The notes below the pieces were generated by a model. That model made no database searches. It worked only from the letters and a program-made list of their open reading frames with translations, and was not told the origin of the DNA. A program made the position numbers and the translations under genes. Below, one piece after another: positions 1 to 13,400 of a stretch of DNA of 64,000 bases; position 1 is the first letter of the stretch; every line of letters starts with the position of its first letter. Source of the DNA: Hybos culiciformis (Eukaryota; Arthropoda; Insecta; Diptera; Hybotidae). Location of the stretch: NCBI GenBank assembly GCA_964007475.1, contig OZ023273.1:120451812-120515811 (forward strand), in the 5' to 3' direction.

Positions 1-261
1 TCACATCGTATTTTGATTTTTATTTTGGTAAGTTATTATTTGGCACAAGGACTTAAAATGTTCATTTGCCTATATCTTAAATTTGAACATTTTATTGTCA
101 ATGGTCATCATTGTAACATATAAGAAAAGAATAAAAATCGTTTTTTTTTTTTAATGTCAAATAAATATGATTTTCTAATGTAAACTATTTATTCATATCA
201 TATCATCCAAGAAAAACAAACCTACATTAAGAATTTGAATTATATACTGATTGTATTATAG

Positions 262-319
262 ACTTCACGTGCTGTTAAATATAATATTTTTTATTACTGC
301 ACTTGCACGTGATGTTAAA
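262..319. repeat. Two near-identical 18-19 bp CACGTG-containing repeats
   Basis: ACTTCACGTGCTGTTAAA starts at 262 and ACTTGCACGTGATGTTAAA at 301. The palindromic CACGTG cores (266-271 and 306-311) are exactly 40 bp apart. CACGTG is the classic E-box for bHLH factors; function here is unproven. Confidence 0.5.
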
Positions 320-3300
320 CAGACCAACATATACATAACATGAATATAACCATAATGGTAATAATTCTAAATTGTGTTTGTATGTAAAAAGTATATATAA
401 TATTTGTAGAAAGGACTCGTGCTGGATTTATTATTGAAGTTAATGATGTTTGATTAGTTTTGTCCATTCAAATATTAGAGAAAAAGTTTTTAATAAAACG
501 AATCAAAAAGAATTAACGTTTTTATTTGACAGTACAATGTTTCGTATTAACTATAATTAAGAAAATAATTTTTATATTTATTATTATTATATAGTATTTA
601 TATACTGATACATATGTGTACAGAAGAATGTGATAATGAATTATATATATACCATACATACAAGATATCACATTTATGATTAACCCAATTAAAAATGAAT
701 TTTAAGAAAAATAACAAATTTCAATTTAAGAACAGAAAAACAAGACATCCCAGGTGTCCTTTTTTGAATTTAAGGGAAATAAATAAATCTTTAGTATTTT
801 TTTCGAAGTGGTGTAAAATTTTTTATAGGCATTATGTATACGTTACGTAGTACGTTTATATCAAATTTTAACCTTCTTTTGTTAGTGCCTTTTATTATAA
901 AAAAGCAATAAACATAATCATGTGAACAATACTCAAAAATATTTTTCTAAAAACCAAATCAAAACCATAATTTAGCTGCTCGTATTTTTTTTTTAAATAA
1001 ATATTGAGAAAATATAAGACTGCAAAATTTATTGATACTAAAAAAAAATTTAATGTTAAAAAGAAAATATTTATTGTTTCAATTTAAAAAATGACAAGTT
1101 AGTGACAAATTCGAAAAAAAGTTTATATTATAATAATTCAAAGGGTTTATTTATAACTAATTGGGTCCCGTAAGCCTCTGTTCAGAAAGTATCAATTTTT
1201 CTTTGCTTATCATGGCTTTTATAGAGAATATTGTACATTATCGTTATGGGTCAAAAAAACATTAAAATAGCTTTACCGGACTGACGGTGCTAGGGTGACT
1301 GAAGTTTAAAGTAAGGAAACTAAGATTTCTGCATTTAATTTTGTAGTTACTTAATTTTTTAATTTGATATAGCTTGGATAGGACCAGTGATTTTTAAAGC
1401 AGTTTTATCTGTAACAAATTTATTTAAACTTTTTATCATAATAATATTTTTGTACATAATTAAAAATGAGTACATAAATCATTATTATTTATAAATTCAT
1501 GTAATATTTTATTTGGCATTTTTCTCGGAAATCAATGGTTTGGGAGCTTAAGTTATTCACATTTAATTTTGATCTTGGAAAAATATATGTACATACAATG
1601 TACATATAGTTAGTCATATGCTAAAATTTATTTACATCATGATGAGGATAAATATTTATTTATTTACTTAATATGCTTTTGGCTTTTATGATTTATCTTT
1701 ACTCCTGTCAATTTATTTCGTAGATTTTTTTTTGTTTTATTTTAATGTACGTATTTTATATTTATGTTCAACATTTATACACATAGTACATGATCTTTTA
1801 ATGAAAAAAAAAAAAAAATTATTAATAAAATATATTCTGAATTAAAGTGCTGGTTAAACAAGCCAATAACAAATTGAATTTATTATATTTTTTTATTTTT
1901 GTGTATTTATTTATATCCAATGTTTTTTCTATACTATGTATACTTTTCTTGACAAAAATCTTGAAAATTTGTTTTGATAAGACGACATTAATTAATTGCT
2001 GAAAGTTTTTATTGATTTTGGATTTCTTGTATAACTTAATTGATCAGCTGGATATTTTTAATTAATTTCATTAAATCGGGATATATAATATAAGTAAAAA
2101 AGGTAAATAATATTATTACAATTTTAAAATAAAACAATTTATAAAGTTATTATGCAGGGGGTTTAAATTGACGCATAAACTTTCGAAAAAATTAAATTCA
2201 GAAATCAAGTCGGTTGTGTAATATCGAGTTCAAATTCCAGAATTTAATCAATCAACTATATTTTTATGTATTCGAGCCTAAATGATTATTAACTTGTCAT
2301 TATTAAACCAATAATTCTCAAATGATCTACGAAATTTTAGAAGCCTTCTATTGTTTGTATATCTAAATTAGGTATTTTTGTAATTTTGAATTATTTTCAA
2401 TAAAAAGTACTCGCTAAATGGTTAAAAGTGAGTTCACGATGATTTATGTATAAAACTTATCTAAAATACATCTGGATGCTTACTTTAATTTAATTTATCA
2501 GAACCTAATTAACGTATTACATAAATAAATTATTAACAAAAAGTTTGAATAGACAAATTAGATGAACACTGTGTCCGATTTTTGTTAAAAATTTATTTTT
2601 TATAGATAAAAAATTAAATTAAACTCATTTTTCCTAGAAAAATCACTGTGACTGAAAAAAAAATTAACCAATCAATCAATGTCAATGTAGGGTCTTTCTA
2701 TTAATTTTACAAATTATTAATAAAGATTTTATAATTGAAATCTTACACAAACAAAAATTTTTAAATAAGAAAAAAGAAAATTATTATAAATTTCTAAATT
2801 TTGATTTTTTACAAAAAATATTATCGTTTGAATAATTTTGAAGTTATCCTGAACGCTCATTATAATTTTCTACAAAAGTGTATATACGATATTTTTGATT
2901 TGATAAATATTATGTAAAATAACTTCAGGATTAAATTCCCTCGTATTAAAGCGGGCAAATTTATCTTCACCTATACTCAAAATTTTTTTAATAACAATGT
3001 AAAAGAAGTAACATAGAGAACTTTGCTAGACTTTGTTAGTGGAGTAGTAATCAAAATTCTTTATTTAGGTATTGTCGAAAATTCTGTCCATATACTTTAC
3101 GTTTTGTAATATTAATAAATTATTGGGTGTTATTTTTATAAAATAAAAGAGAATAAAAAATTTTCTTCTATGAAAAATAAATGTTAAAACTTTGATTAAT
3201 TTAAAATTAATGAATTTCAAATAAATTAATTTTATTTTTTCGTTAATCAAATATTTATGTACCAACAGGAAGACGTTGTTGAGAAACAATTAAAATTTCT

Positions 3301-4135
3301 GGATAAATATTTTCTCAAAAATTAATTATAAACTCTAAGATAGAATAGTATAGAATGGTAATTTTTATATTTTTTAAAAGAAAATTAATAAAAATTGTTT
3401 TAAACATGATTTTAGAAAATTTTAGAATGTGCAAGATTTATATAGTAGGAGCAACATATTTAGTTTTTTGTAAAATTGAACTAATGTATCAAAAAAAATT
3501 TTGAAAAATTTATAAAAATATTTTAATGTCTGTATAAAAAGAACAGTGCTTAGGTATACCAATATAATGAAAGAAAAACATTGATTGTTACGCCACATAC
3601 AATGGACAAAAGAATCCAATTAAACATGAATTTGAAACAAATTTGAAAATTCGTATATGTACATTTGTAGATATAATTTCATTCTATATTTGATCATTTA
3701 TTTGATGATTTACAAATATTTTCTTACTTGTTTAAGAGATAAGGATGCGTTGCGCTATACAACTTTTAAACTCAGCGCGTAATATTTTTTAAATAATTGG
3801 AAAATTTATTCCAAAAAAACCTATAAACCGAATAGACTTAAAAGTCAAATAGGTTTAATAAGTTAGTAGTCTTGCTGGAACTCTATACAATTAGGAGCAA
3901 TTTCTTATACCCGTTTTTCGACTTGTTGTTTTTGGGCATATTTTTGATTTCGGCAACGCCTAAACCACATTTAACCTAAAAAAAAAATTGTATTCCAAAT
4001 TCGACAAAAAAATCCAAAACCTAAATGACAAATATATTGAGAGTTTATCGTACGGACACATATTTTTTATCATCAAGACATAATACTCTATGAATATTTT
4101 GACAAACGAATTTCGAAAGTTATGTTTATTTTAAA

Positions 4136-4160
4136 ATGTAATGTAATGTAATGTAATGTA
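4136..4160. repeat. (ATGTA)5 microsatellite
   Basis: Five perfect head-to-tail copies of ATGTA in the PKC intron. Confidence 0.95.
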
Positions 4161-4334
4161 CAGTTATAAGTACATCTTGACAGTGTAAATGATTTCATTA
4201 TAGAACAACCTTAAAAATGTTTTGGCATTATGTAGACGTACGCACGTACGAATATATGAAACTACATTACGTTTAGAATTATATCTAATTATTGTATGCT
4301 CTTTAATAATCATGTTATTTTTTTTTCAATTTAC

Positions 4335-4449
4335 CTGAACATTTTAAACCTTGACTCTTAATACCGTGCAACATTGTACCACAATGATCGCAAAATGTTG
4401 GACTGGAATAGGTATGGTCTGTCCAACCGTGTTTAGATTTTTCAGCATC
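4335..4449 (-). CDS. Pkc53E: PKC exon 4: first two thirds of C1B
   Basis: Acceptor TTAAACAG, donor GTAAAT. It encodes DAEKSKHG, then the C1B core [15 protein letters not shown], then [11 protein letters not shown], and ends one base into the next codon. H111 followed by twelve residues and C-x2-C matches the C1 zinc-finger pattern. The next exon, with the last Cys/His ligands (CxMNVHxxC in the family), was not found in 1-4334 and should be outside the window. Confidence 0.94.
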
Positions 4450-7400
4450 CTGTTTAATTAGTTTTATTAATGAATTCAATTTTTGTATAAAAAAAAGATC
4501 AATTCGGGAAAATAATTTTCCAAAAAACGAAATAAACTACTTTACAATTTTTGGGAAAAAAATACTGGGAAACTAGCTTTTCCATATAGAAAATTATCAA
4601 AATTTCATATAGCGTCAAATATAATTGTTGTTAGAAATGTTTAAGATGTGTAAGAAAAGTGTTATTTAATTGTGTTAATTTTATCATGTTTTCATAGTAA
4701 AATATTTTATATACATAATAAGAAAGAAATGCTTAAATGAATGTCATTTTATCTTACACACTGTAAATATTTATAAATGAAATGTCATAAATTTATTTGT
4801 TTGTTTTAAGTTTTCTTTATATCCGCTTCACGTCAATGCCAAATATAAAACAGAAATTTATTTAAATGTGAATAAACTTTCATTTGTACATATTAACGGA
4901 AACGAAATATTATTTTAAAATAATAATATGGTTTTGTTGCATTTTACGTCCTTACACATATGAACCCAGTAACAATTAGAAAAATTAAAATAATAAAAAA
5001 CTGGGTTTCCTTGTTTAAGGGTTATTTTGAAAACTAAAACTTTCGTTTTTCGAAACAATAACTTTTAATTTAATTAAAATGTGGTGAATGTGACAAGATA
5101 CAAAATAAGAAAAGCTATAAACTCGTCTCAGCTCTCAGGAAAGAAAAGGTTTCTGTTCGGGCATCTTTTATGCAGCGTATCATTTTTACAGGACAAAATT
5201 TTAAACAAGTAGAATTACTGATCCTAAGATCATATAGTATCAGAAAACATTCTGTGAACAAGGTGAACAAAAAATTTCAAAACATAAATATTTATATACA
5301 TACACTGTTAGAAAAACGGTGTTTATGGAACTCCGAAACGGAGTTCAATAGAGTCCATCATCTATCGGAGTTATTTATTTTTAATTATAAATAGTGAATT
5401 ATTTACTCTTTTTCTTAGCTAAATTGAAACACCGTTTAAAAGTTTAATAAACTATACCTTGAGGAGTTTGATTTTATTCCTATTTCTAGTTCATGTTAAA
5501 CCCTGTTTATATATAATATTTAGACAATAAAATTTAATTTTTTTATTTAATTAAAATTTTTATATTTTTTTTATTTATTAGAACTTTTTTATTATTTTTA
5601 TTAAATCTATAATTTTATTTCTTTTATTTCTTTGGGATTAGAACCTGTGTCCTTCGCATTGCAATCCGCCAACACTCACACTCAGCTACGGTGTTGAAAT
5701 TTAAAAAGTATATAAAATAGAAAATATAAATTTGTTATTTCGGCCATTTGCAATGCTAAGGACTCCGAAAAAAGTTAACTTAACTTCCAACAGAATTTTG
5801 TAAAAACTTTGTACGGAGTTCAATATCAAAATTTCAACTTAATAAAAAAACAACAAAAAAAACAAAAAATAATTACGGTAATATATTACTGTAACTCCGA
5901 AAGTAGTTAACTTAACTTCTAACAAGAATTGAAAAAAACTTTGTACGGAGTTCAATATTGAAATTTCAGCTTTACTTAAAAAATAAAACTCCGAAAACAT
6001 TCTCTATTTCAAAAAAAGAAAATTATACTCCTGGAACTTCGAAAATAGTTCAATAGTAAAAAAGGAGTTATATATTCATAACTCTATCCTTCGGAGTTCC
6101 AGCACGTTGGACTTTTCTAAGAGTGTATGTATAGTTCTCAAAATTATTTTTTTTTATTTATCATTATTCTGTAATAAATATGTATAGGTATAAATTAATT
6201 GAAAATAAAATTTTCTTAAATTTAAATTATGTTGGCTGAAAATTTATCTAAATTTAAATTAAATTGTCTACCAGTTCATTATGTTCGAATTCTGTTGTTT
6301 TCGAGCAACTCAATTAAAAAAATTATTAAATTTTTACATAAAAGTATATTATACTAAATCTAATCAACTTTGCAAAATTCATCTAACCTTAACTAAGCAA
6401 TTAAATTTTTACATAAAAAATAAACCAAAATAAATTAAAATCATTAAAATATTACAGAAACATAAGCAAAAAGATAATCAAAATAACTGAAGCATCAAAA
6501 AAAAAAAAAATTTAATGGAATTATAAAATAATATATAGAAACAGTAATACTCACAGAATCAACTCCGCTGTCTTTTCCAGGGCATTTAAATGTGACATAT
6601 TCATGACAACGCTTGTGGACAACAAAAAAACAAACTGTAAATGAAAATTTCAAAAAATTCATATAAAATTTCTTTATTACATATTTAGAATGTTGTTCAG
6701 TAATATTTGACAAATAATATTTTGTATTGTAAAGTACAACCTACAGATTCTAATTAATAATACTTTAATTATTTTAAGAAAAGCACAAGAAACTAGCTGC
6801 CGGTCACTCTTTTTAACTTAATCCTTCGGCTACCATTTAGGAACAAAACTATTTAAAATTGGAACAGCTTTGAAATCGTTGTACAAACATAAAAAAGACT
6901 GGTCAGCGTTGTGAAGATTTAAAAATACATAATGTAAATAAGCCCAAAAACATAAGGTTTTTGTTATTTTTTTTACATAATTCAATCGCAGCCGATCTTT
7001 GTCATTTCTACCATTATTTTATTAATAAATGTAAATACACATATATATAATGTTAATTAATTTATATAGCTTTACTTACCTTGGCATTGAAAACCTTGTT
7101 TGCCAAAGCCCCTAGAAATAGACAGAAATTTTAACATTATTTACTGAACCATAAATAATTAATAAATCAAAATAAAATACATAATATAATCACCAACAAT
7201 TAAAATGTCAATAACTTCTTTATGAAGTATTTTTATAGAAAATATACGCTTAATAATATAATTATCATAATATTTGTGAGAATTTTCTTTTGGGGTGAAT
7301 TTAAGGAATTAAATTGAACTAGTTTTAATATTGATTATTAACCTATTTGATTTTTAAAATCTGACCAGGAGTTTACACCGCATAAAGATCTAACGTAAAA

Positions 7401-10400
7401 ATTTTTTACGAAAATCTTATTGTCTTTTTCTAGTACAACTAGAAAGCGTATTTATTTCATTTCTTCAAAATATAAATTGAAAATAAAATTTTCGAAAGAT
7501 TGATAAGTAGTAGATTTATACTAAAATGCAATCTCTTGCACTCGAAATTCGAGTGAAAATACATTTTTAAATGATTTTAATATGCCATGTGGAGTAGATG
7601 TGCCTTATTTTGAACATTGAAAAAATAATTTATTTTAAATATCATCAGAAAATAATATTAAAATCAATAATTATAATTACAAAATTAATTTTTATAATTA
7701 TTATAATGCTAATAATTAAATTCTAGTTTAATAGGGGCAAAAAGATTTGAAAGTTGTAAAAAATAGAAAAAAAAGTGTTTTTTTAAAACTATTTTTCAAA
7801 CCTTTAATCCCTGTCTTCACCTTCAGAAATTGTTAACAGAAAAATTTAAGGTTCAAATAACATATTTACATTAAAAAAAAAATTGTGGTATAAATTAAAA
7901 ACGAAGTAATAAAAAAATAAATTTTACTTATGTTTGTTTTATATTTTTAACAACTCAGTTTGACAATTCACACCATAGTCTAAAAAATATATGTATATCT
8001 AACATTCCCTATATACATAGATTACATATTTTATATGAATATATTTAACTTTGTAATTATAAGTCAATTTTCCCCACAGATGAATTATTTTTCGTTTATA
8101 AGCCAAATATAAGGCACTATGACATGATTTCGATAATTTATCTAATGTTATATCAGTTTGTAATCTAATTATCTCAAATACCCAGTTTTGTCACCTATTT
8201 TACATAAAATTTATATACGTCTTTTCTCACTTTACTTTATGTTTATTATACTCGTATATACAATTTTCTTTGTTATTTTTTCATATTTTATTCAAAAAAG
8301 CTTAACATATATATAATATATTTACATATATATATACAATACATGTTCCTATGTGTTATGTACACACTACAAAAAGTTCTTGTTATTTAAATTTAAATAC
8401 AAAAGTACATACAATTTATTTTTTTATTTAAATATATTCTCAATGAAAAGGGCTTAAAAGGATTATTTTGCCAAATGACTTTGTAAAGAACCATACAATA
8501 AAATAAATGTGAAATTTGTGCATGCTAAGGTTGAATGAAAAATTTTAATGTAAATATTAATTACATTACTATTGAGGTAAACCGTACAAAAAAAAAATGG
8601 ACCATACTGAAAAATAGCATTAATTTAACAATCTTATATATTTTAAACGTACGCCTTATATTAAAAATGGTTCATGTACGTGCATTAAATTGAATAAGTA
8701 GAACACAGAAGAAAGATAAATGAAACCAAATGAAAAATTCTTAAAAATAGTATTATGCTAATATAAGTTTTGTTAAATTGTTTTCGAAATTCTTGTATAT
8801 AGTTTTTGTACTATTTGGAATTTTGTACAAAAAAACTATGAATGTGTTGTATTTGCGTTCAGTAAATAATTTGATCATTTGAAATACATAATTTAAAATT
8901 TAAACTATATCGCATCGCTGAGTCCTGATGAAGTTCCGAATTGTGTATAAGATATTTTGTCTTATATGGTGTTCGCATTAGGAGAATATTAGTGGAATAT
9001 GCTGTTATCCGGATTATTTCAGGAATATGAACCGGATTTTTCATATAAAAAAATATTCCGGAATATGTATATTCCACTTTCATATTCTAGTTTGTCAGGG
9101 TTAGAATTCTACATTTCTAGTTATTTTCACTCATTTTTTGAAATTTTGTTATAGTTGGCAACAATTTTTTTATCAAATTCGAGTCAAAATGAAAAAAAAA
9201 CAAAATAAAATTGATAACAAGCGAGATAAAAAGTCAAAATTTTCAACAACAAAAACTTTTCTCTTTCCCATTTTTTTTTTTCATACCATCAAATTCCAGT
9301 TCTCATCAAATTTTGTAATGCGAACGGCAATTTGTTTTCCGGAATATAAGTGGAATTCAAATTATAATGCGAACAAGGTATTAGGATCGAATAAACATTA
9401 AATTAGTTTTTTTTATCATCAATTGATAATTTTTTTTTTACAACCCAACTCTCAACAATAATCTAAAATTAACATTATTCTCAAAAAAAATAATTATTTT
9501 ATGTAAATCTTAGTCAAAAATTAAAGTCGGGATCTTTTAGCTTAAGTAATAATTTCCTACATATATGTTAAAAATAATCATCTCATGGATGTTTTTTTTA
9601 TCCAGAGCTTATAATACATTATTTTTAAAAAATTTGGTTTCATGCAAATACCGCATATATGTTCTTTTATTCCAAAACTTAAGTTTTTCTTCTTGTTCTT
9701 GTTTCTTATTTTATATATATTTTTTTTGTGGTTATTTATCAAAAAAGTAATTTAACAAAAAAGTTAGAAAATCTTTTTTAATGTTTTTAAAAATTTTATT
9801 ATCTGACTTGTTAATTTATTCACATTAAGAATAAATTTTTAATATGATTAGGCAATTTTACATGACTTTTTAATTATAAAATAAGCCCTTGAAAAATTAG
9901 CACGATTTTAACAAAAAATGAAAAAAAAAATATGTATTCATTGTATTGTTAACAAGTTCTATGTACTTACATGAATATACATAATACATAAAGTATAACC
10001 AAAATTTGTATGTACTCTCTAAATAAATTTTGGCTAGATTGTGGGTAAAAAAACTAGATTGAGCAACTAGATTGTGAGCAACTAGGATCTAGTTGGAAAT
10101 CTAGCTTCCAAAATTTACCTAGATTCTAGTTAAAATGCGAAACTAGATTCCTAGTGGAATTCTAGTTACCAAGGCTAGATCTTCCATTTTTTTAACTAGA
10201 ATCTAGTGACTTTTTTCTAAAAAAAAAAATAAAAATTTATTGTAATATTTTTTTTTATTTAATACAATTTCTTTATTAGATTTGTTGTAATTAAATTCTA
10301 ATTTAATTTCTTACGCCTTCTTCCGGATTCGAACCTTGGTCTTTAACATTGCAATTCGCCAACACTACCACTCAGCTACGGTATTGAAATTTAAAATGTA

Positions 10401-13400
10401 CATAAAATAGAAAATATAAATTTGGTATACACATTTTCTTTGTGGTGTGTTATTTATTTGCAATTCTAAGGACGCAGGTTCAAATCCCGAAGACATCAAA
10501 AAAAATCTGGTATCAATAATTGAAATCTAGCAAGGCGAAATAGATGATAATTGCGGAAACTAGATTTTAATAATTTTTCAAATTTGTCTAAAACTATTTT
10601 AAAACTATATTCTAGTTTTAAATTTTCAATATTGTAATCTAGTTTACCAAAATAACTGGAATATTAATGATCTGAAATGGAATCTATGTTCGGTAAATAA
10701 TTTGTAAAATTTTACCTAGAAATCTAGCTTTTGAGAACTAGATTTTTGCGTGAACTAGCTTCTGAAACCATAAAACTATTTTCAATAATTGAATTTCCCA
10801 GTAAAAATCGTTTAACTAGATCAAAGCTAGGGATTCTAGCCAAAATTTATTTAGAGAGTACTGTACATTGTACCAAAAAAAAAAGCAGTATCGTACAATT
10901 TCCTTTTCTTTAAATCTATTCACATTATACTTATACAATACATAATACATAAATTATGTATATATATAAAGTTATGTAGTTATAATGTACGTATACGTAT
11001 TTCCATTGCAAATTTTAATTAGTTTTAAATTTTTTTGCAATTCAAAGCATTTTTCCAAGCAAAAAAGTTGGGAAAAAAAAACTTAATTTTCTTAAATTAA
11101 ATATAAAAGATTTTATATGGAAAAGTTTTACTTATGATATGAACTTATATTATACAAACTTATTAAACAATTTTTTTTAAATCAAATAAGGATCTACTAA
11201 TTTCTTCTGCAATCTGAGATCTAATGCTATTAACAATATTCTCATTTAATTCTAAAATTTTCAGAAAAAAACGCACTAAAATTTAATGAAAATTTAAGTA
11301 AATAGGTAGGTACATATATGTAAAATTCAAAAAAATTGGAAAAAATATTTTATGATTCTAGATAATTTTCTTTTTATTTCATCATTCTAGATAATTTCCT
11401 TTTTATTTGACTGAATGAAAAAAATAAATTGATTAAGTAAAAAGTTTATGACTAGTCAGTGCACCAGTACTCTCTAAATAAATTTTGGCTAGAATCCCTA
11501 GCTTTGATCTAGTTAAACGATTTTTACTGGGAAATTCAATTATTGAAAATAGTTTTATAGTTTCAGAAGCTAGTTTACGCAAAAATCTAGTTCTCAAAAG
11601 CTAGATTTCTAGGTAAAATTTTACAAATTATTTACCGAACATAGATTCCATTTCAGATCATTAATATTCCAGTTATTTTGGTAAACTAGATTACAAGAAC
11701 GGAAATTTAAAACTAGAATACAGTTTTAAAATAGTTTTAGACAAATTTGAAAAATTATTAAAATCTAGTTTCTGCAATTATCATCTATTTCTCATTGCTA
11801 GATTTCAATTATTGATACCAGATTTTTTTGCTGTCTTCGGGATTTGAACCTGCGTCCTTAGAATTGCAAATAAATAACATACCACAAAGAAAATGTGTAT
11901 ACAAAATTTATATTTTCTATTTTATGTACATTTTAAATTTCAATACCGTAGCTGAGTGGTAGTGTTGGCGAATTGCAATGCTAAAGAACCAGGTTCGAAT
12001 CCGGAAGAAGGCGTAAGAAATAAAATTAGAATTTAATAAAAATCTAATAAAGAAATTGTAATAATATAAATAAAAAAAAATATTAGAATAAATTTTTTTT
12101 TTTTTTATAAAAAAAAGTCACTAGATTCTAGTAAAAAAAATGGAAGATCTAGCCTTGGTAACTAGAATTCCACTAGGAATCTAGTTTGGCATTTTAACTA
12201 GAATCTAGGTAAATTTTGGAAGCTAGATTTCCAACTAGATCCTAGTTGCACACAATCTAGTTGCTCAATCTAGTTTTTTTACCCACAATCTAGCCAAAAT
12301 TTATTTAGAGAGTATATTTATTGTTTGTCGTTGTACTTTTCCAATCAAAAGTGACGACTAGATTACGACAACAATAAAAAGTCTCCGCGTATCGAGCAGT
12401 ATAATAATATGCTTATAACTAACTGTTGTACTACAGCCAGACCGATTGACGAGCTTGCGTTTTACGTTCAATTAAGTTAAAAAGGATCGTGTAAATCCCA
12501 AAATATTCGTTACCGTACTGACCAGAATGTACAATGATGGCTTCTTTACTAAGAGGCTTACGAGTTACGACTAGCTTTAACAGAAGTGAATTCTTATTTG
12601 ACCATATAAAAGTTTTAAATTTTGAAGGCTCTTTCAAAGTTTTAGTTTAAAATGAAATAAAAATAGTATATGCATGACAAAAATATTCATAAAAAACCTT
12701 TAAATTATGATATCCATTTATTTTTATGCGAAATACTTCGAATCGAAATGTGGAAAACGGGCTTCAGCCTATGTCTTTAAACTCATAAAACATATTTGTA
12801 TATTTCTTCTAATTCTTTTAATATTTAGATTTAAATCAGTAAGTATATGGTTCGCAAATCATCATGCAGCAAACATTCTAATTGTTTTGATCAGGATTGA
12901 ATAATTGGATTTTAAACAGTTGTGAATTAAGTATACAATTTTTTTATTTTAAGTAGAAAAATTTTGTAAATCCATTTAATAATATTAAAATTTACTCAAG
13001 ATTTAAGCCATTAGATTTTTAAGTAGATTTTTCTTTTACTTTGGAATTATAATTCTTTCCCTTATTTATGTTACTGAATTTTATTAGGTAGGAATATTAT
13101 ACAATAATGGTATTTTTATGGAAAAAAGGTGCTTAACTCCTCTTTTTAAATAAAGAGTTTTAATTAAAACGGGGGACGTGTTTCTCTGAGAAATATTTAT
13201 TATTTCTTAATTTTTTTTGTCATTTTTTATGTTAAAAAAAAAAATTTATTTTCCGACGTGATGTTTTGTTTAACAAAAGAAAAAGCAAAAAAAAAAATAA
13301 AAGTAAACATTTATGTATGTATTTTGTATATGCAAATTTATTTGAATATGTATACATATTATGTAAACATAAATTTTACAGGAATATATACTTTTTATTA

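Larger units (their letters stand above)
1..4334. other. PKC intron downstream of exon 4 (part); no gene seen
   Basis: A+T-rich intron sequence. It shows no further C1B, C2 or kinase exon on the minus strand and no transposon with readable ends. The only structured items are two CACGTG-containing near-repeats at 262-319 and a short pentanucleotide run at 4136-4160. Confidence 0.6.

Noticed and set aside
11944..12012. Functional tRNA gene
   Set aside because: A and B boxes are present, but the T stem and anticodon arm do not pair properly, and the sequence repeats inside transposable elements with divergent bases.
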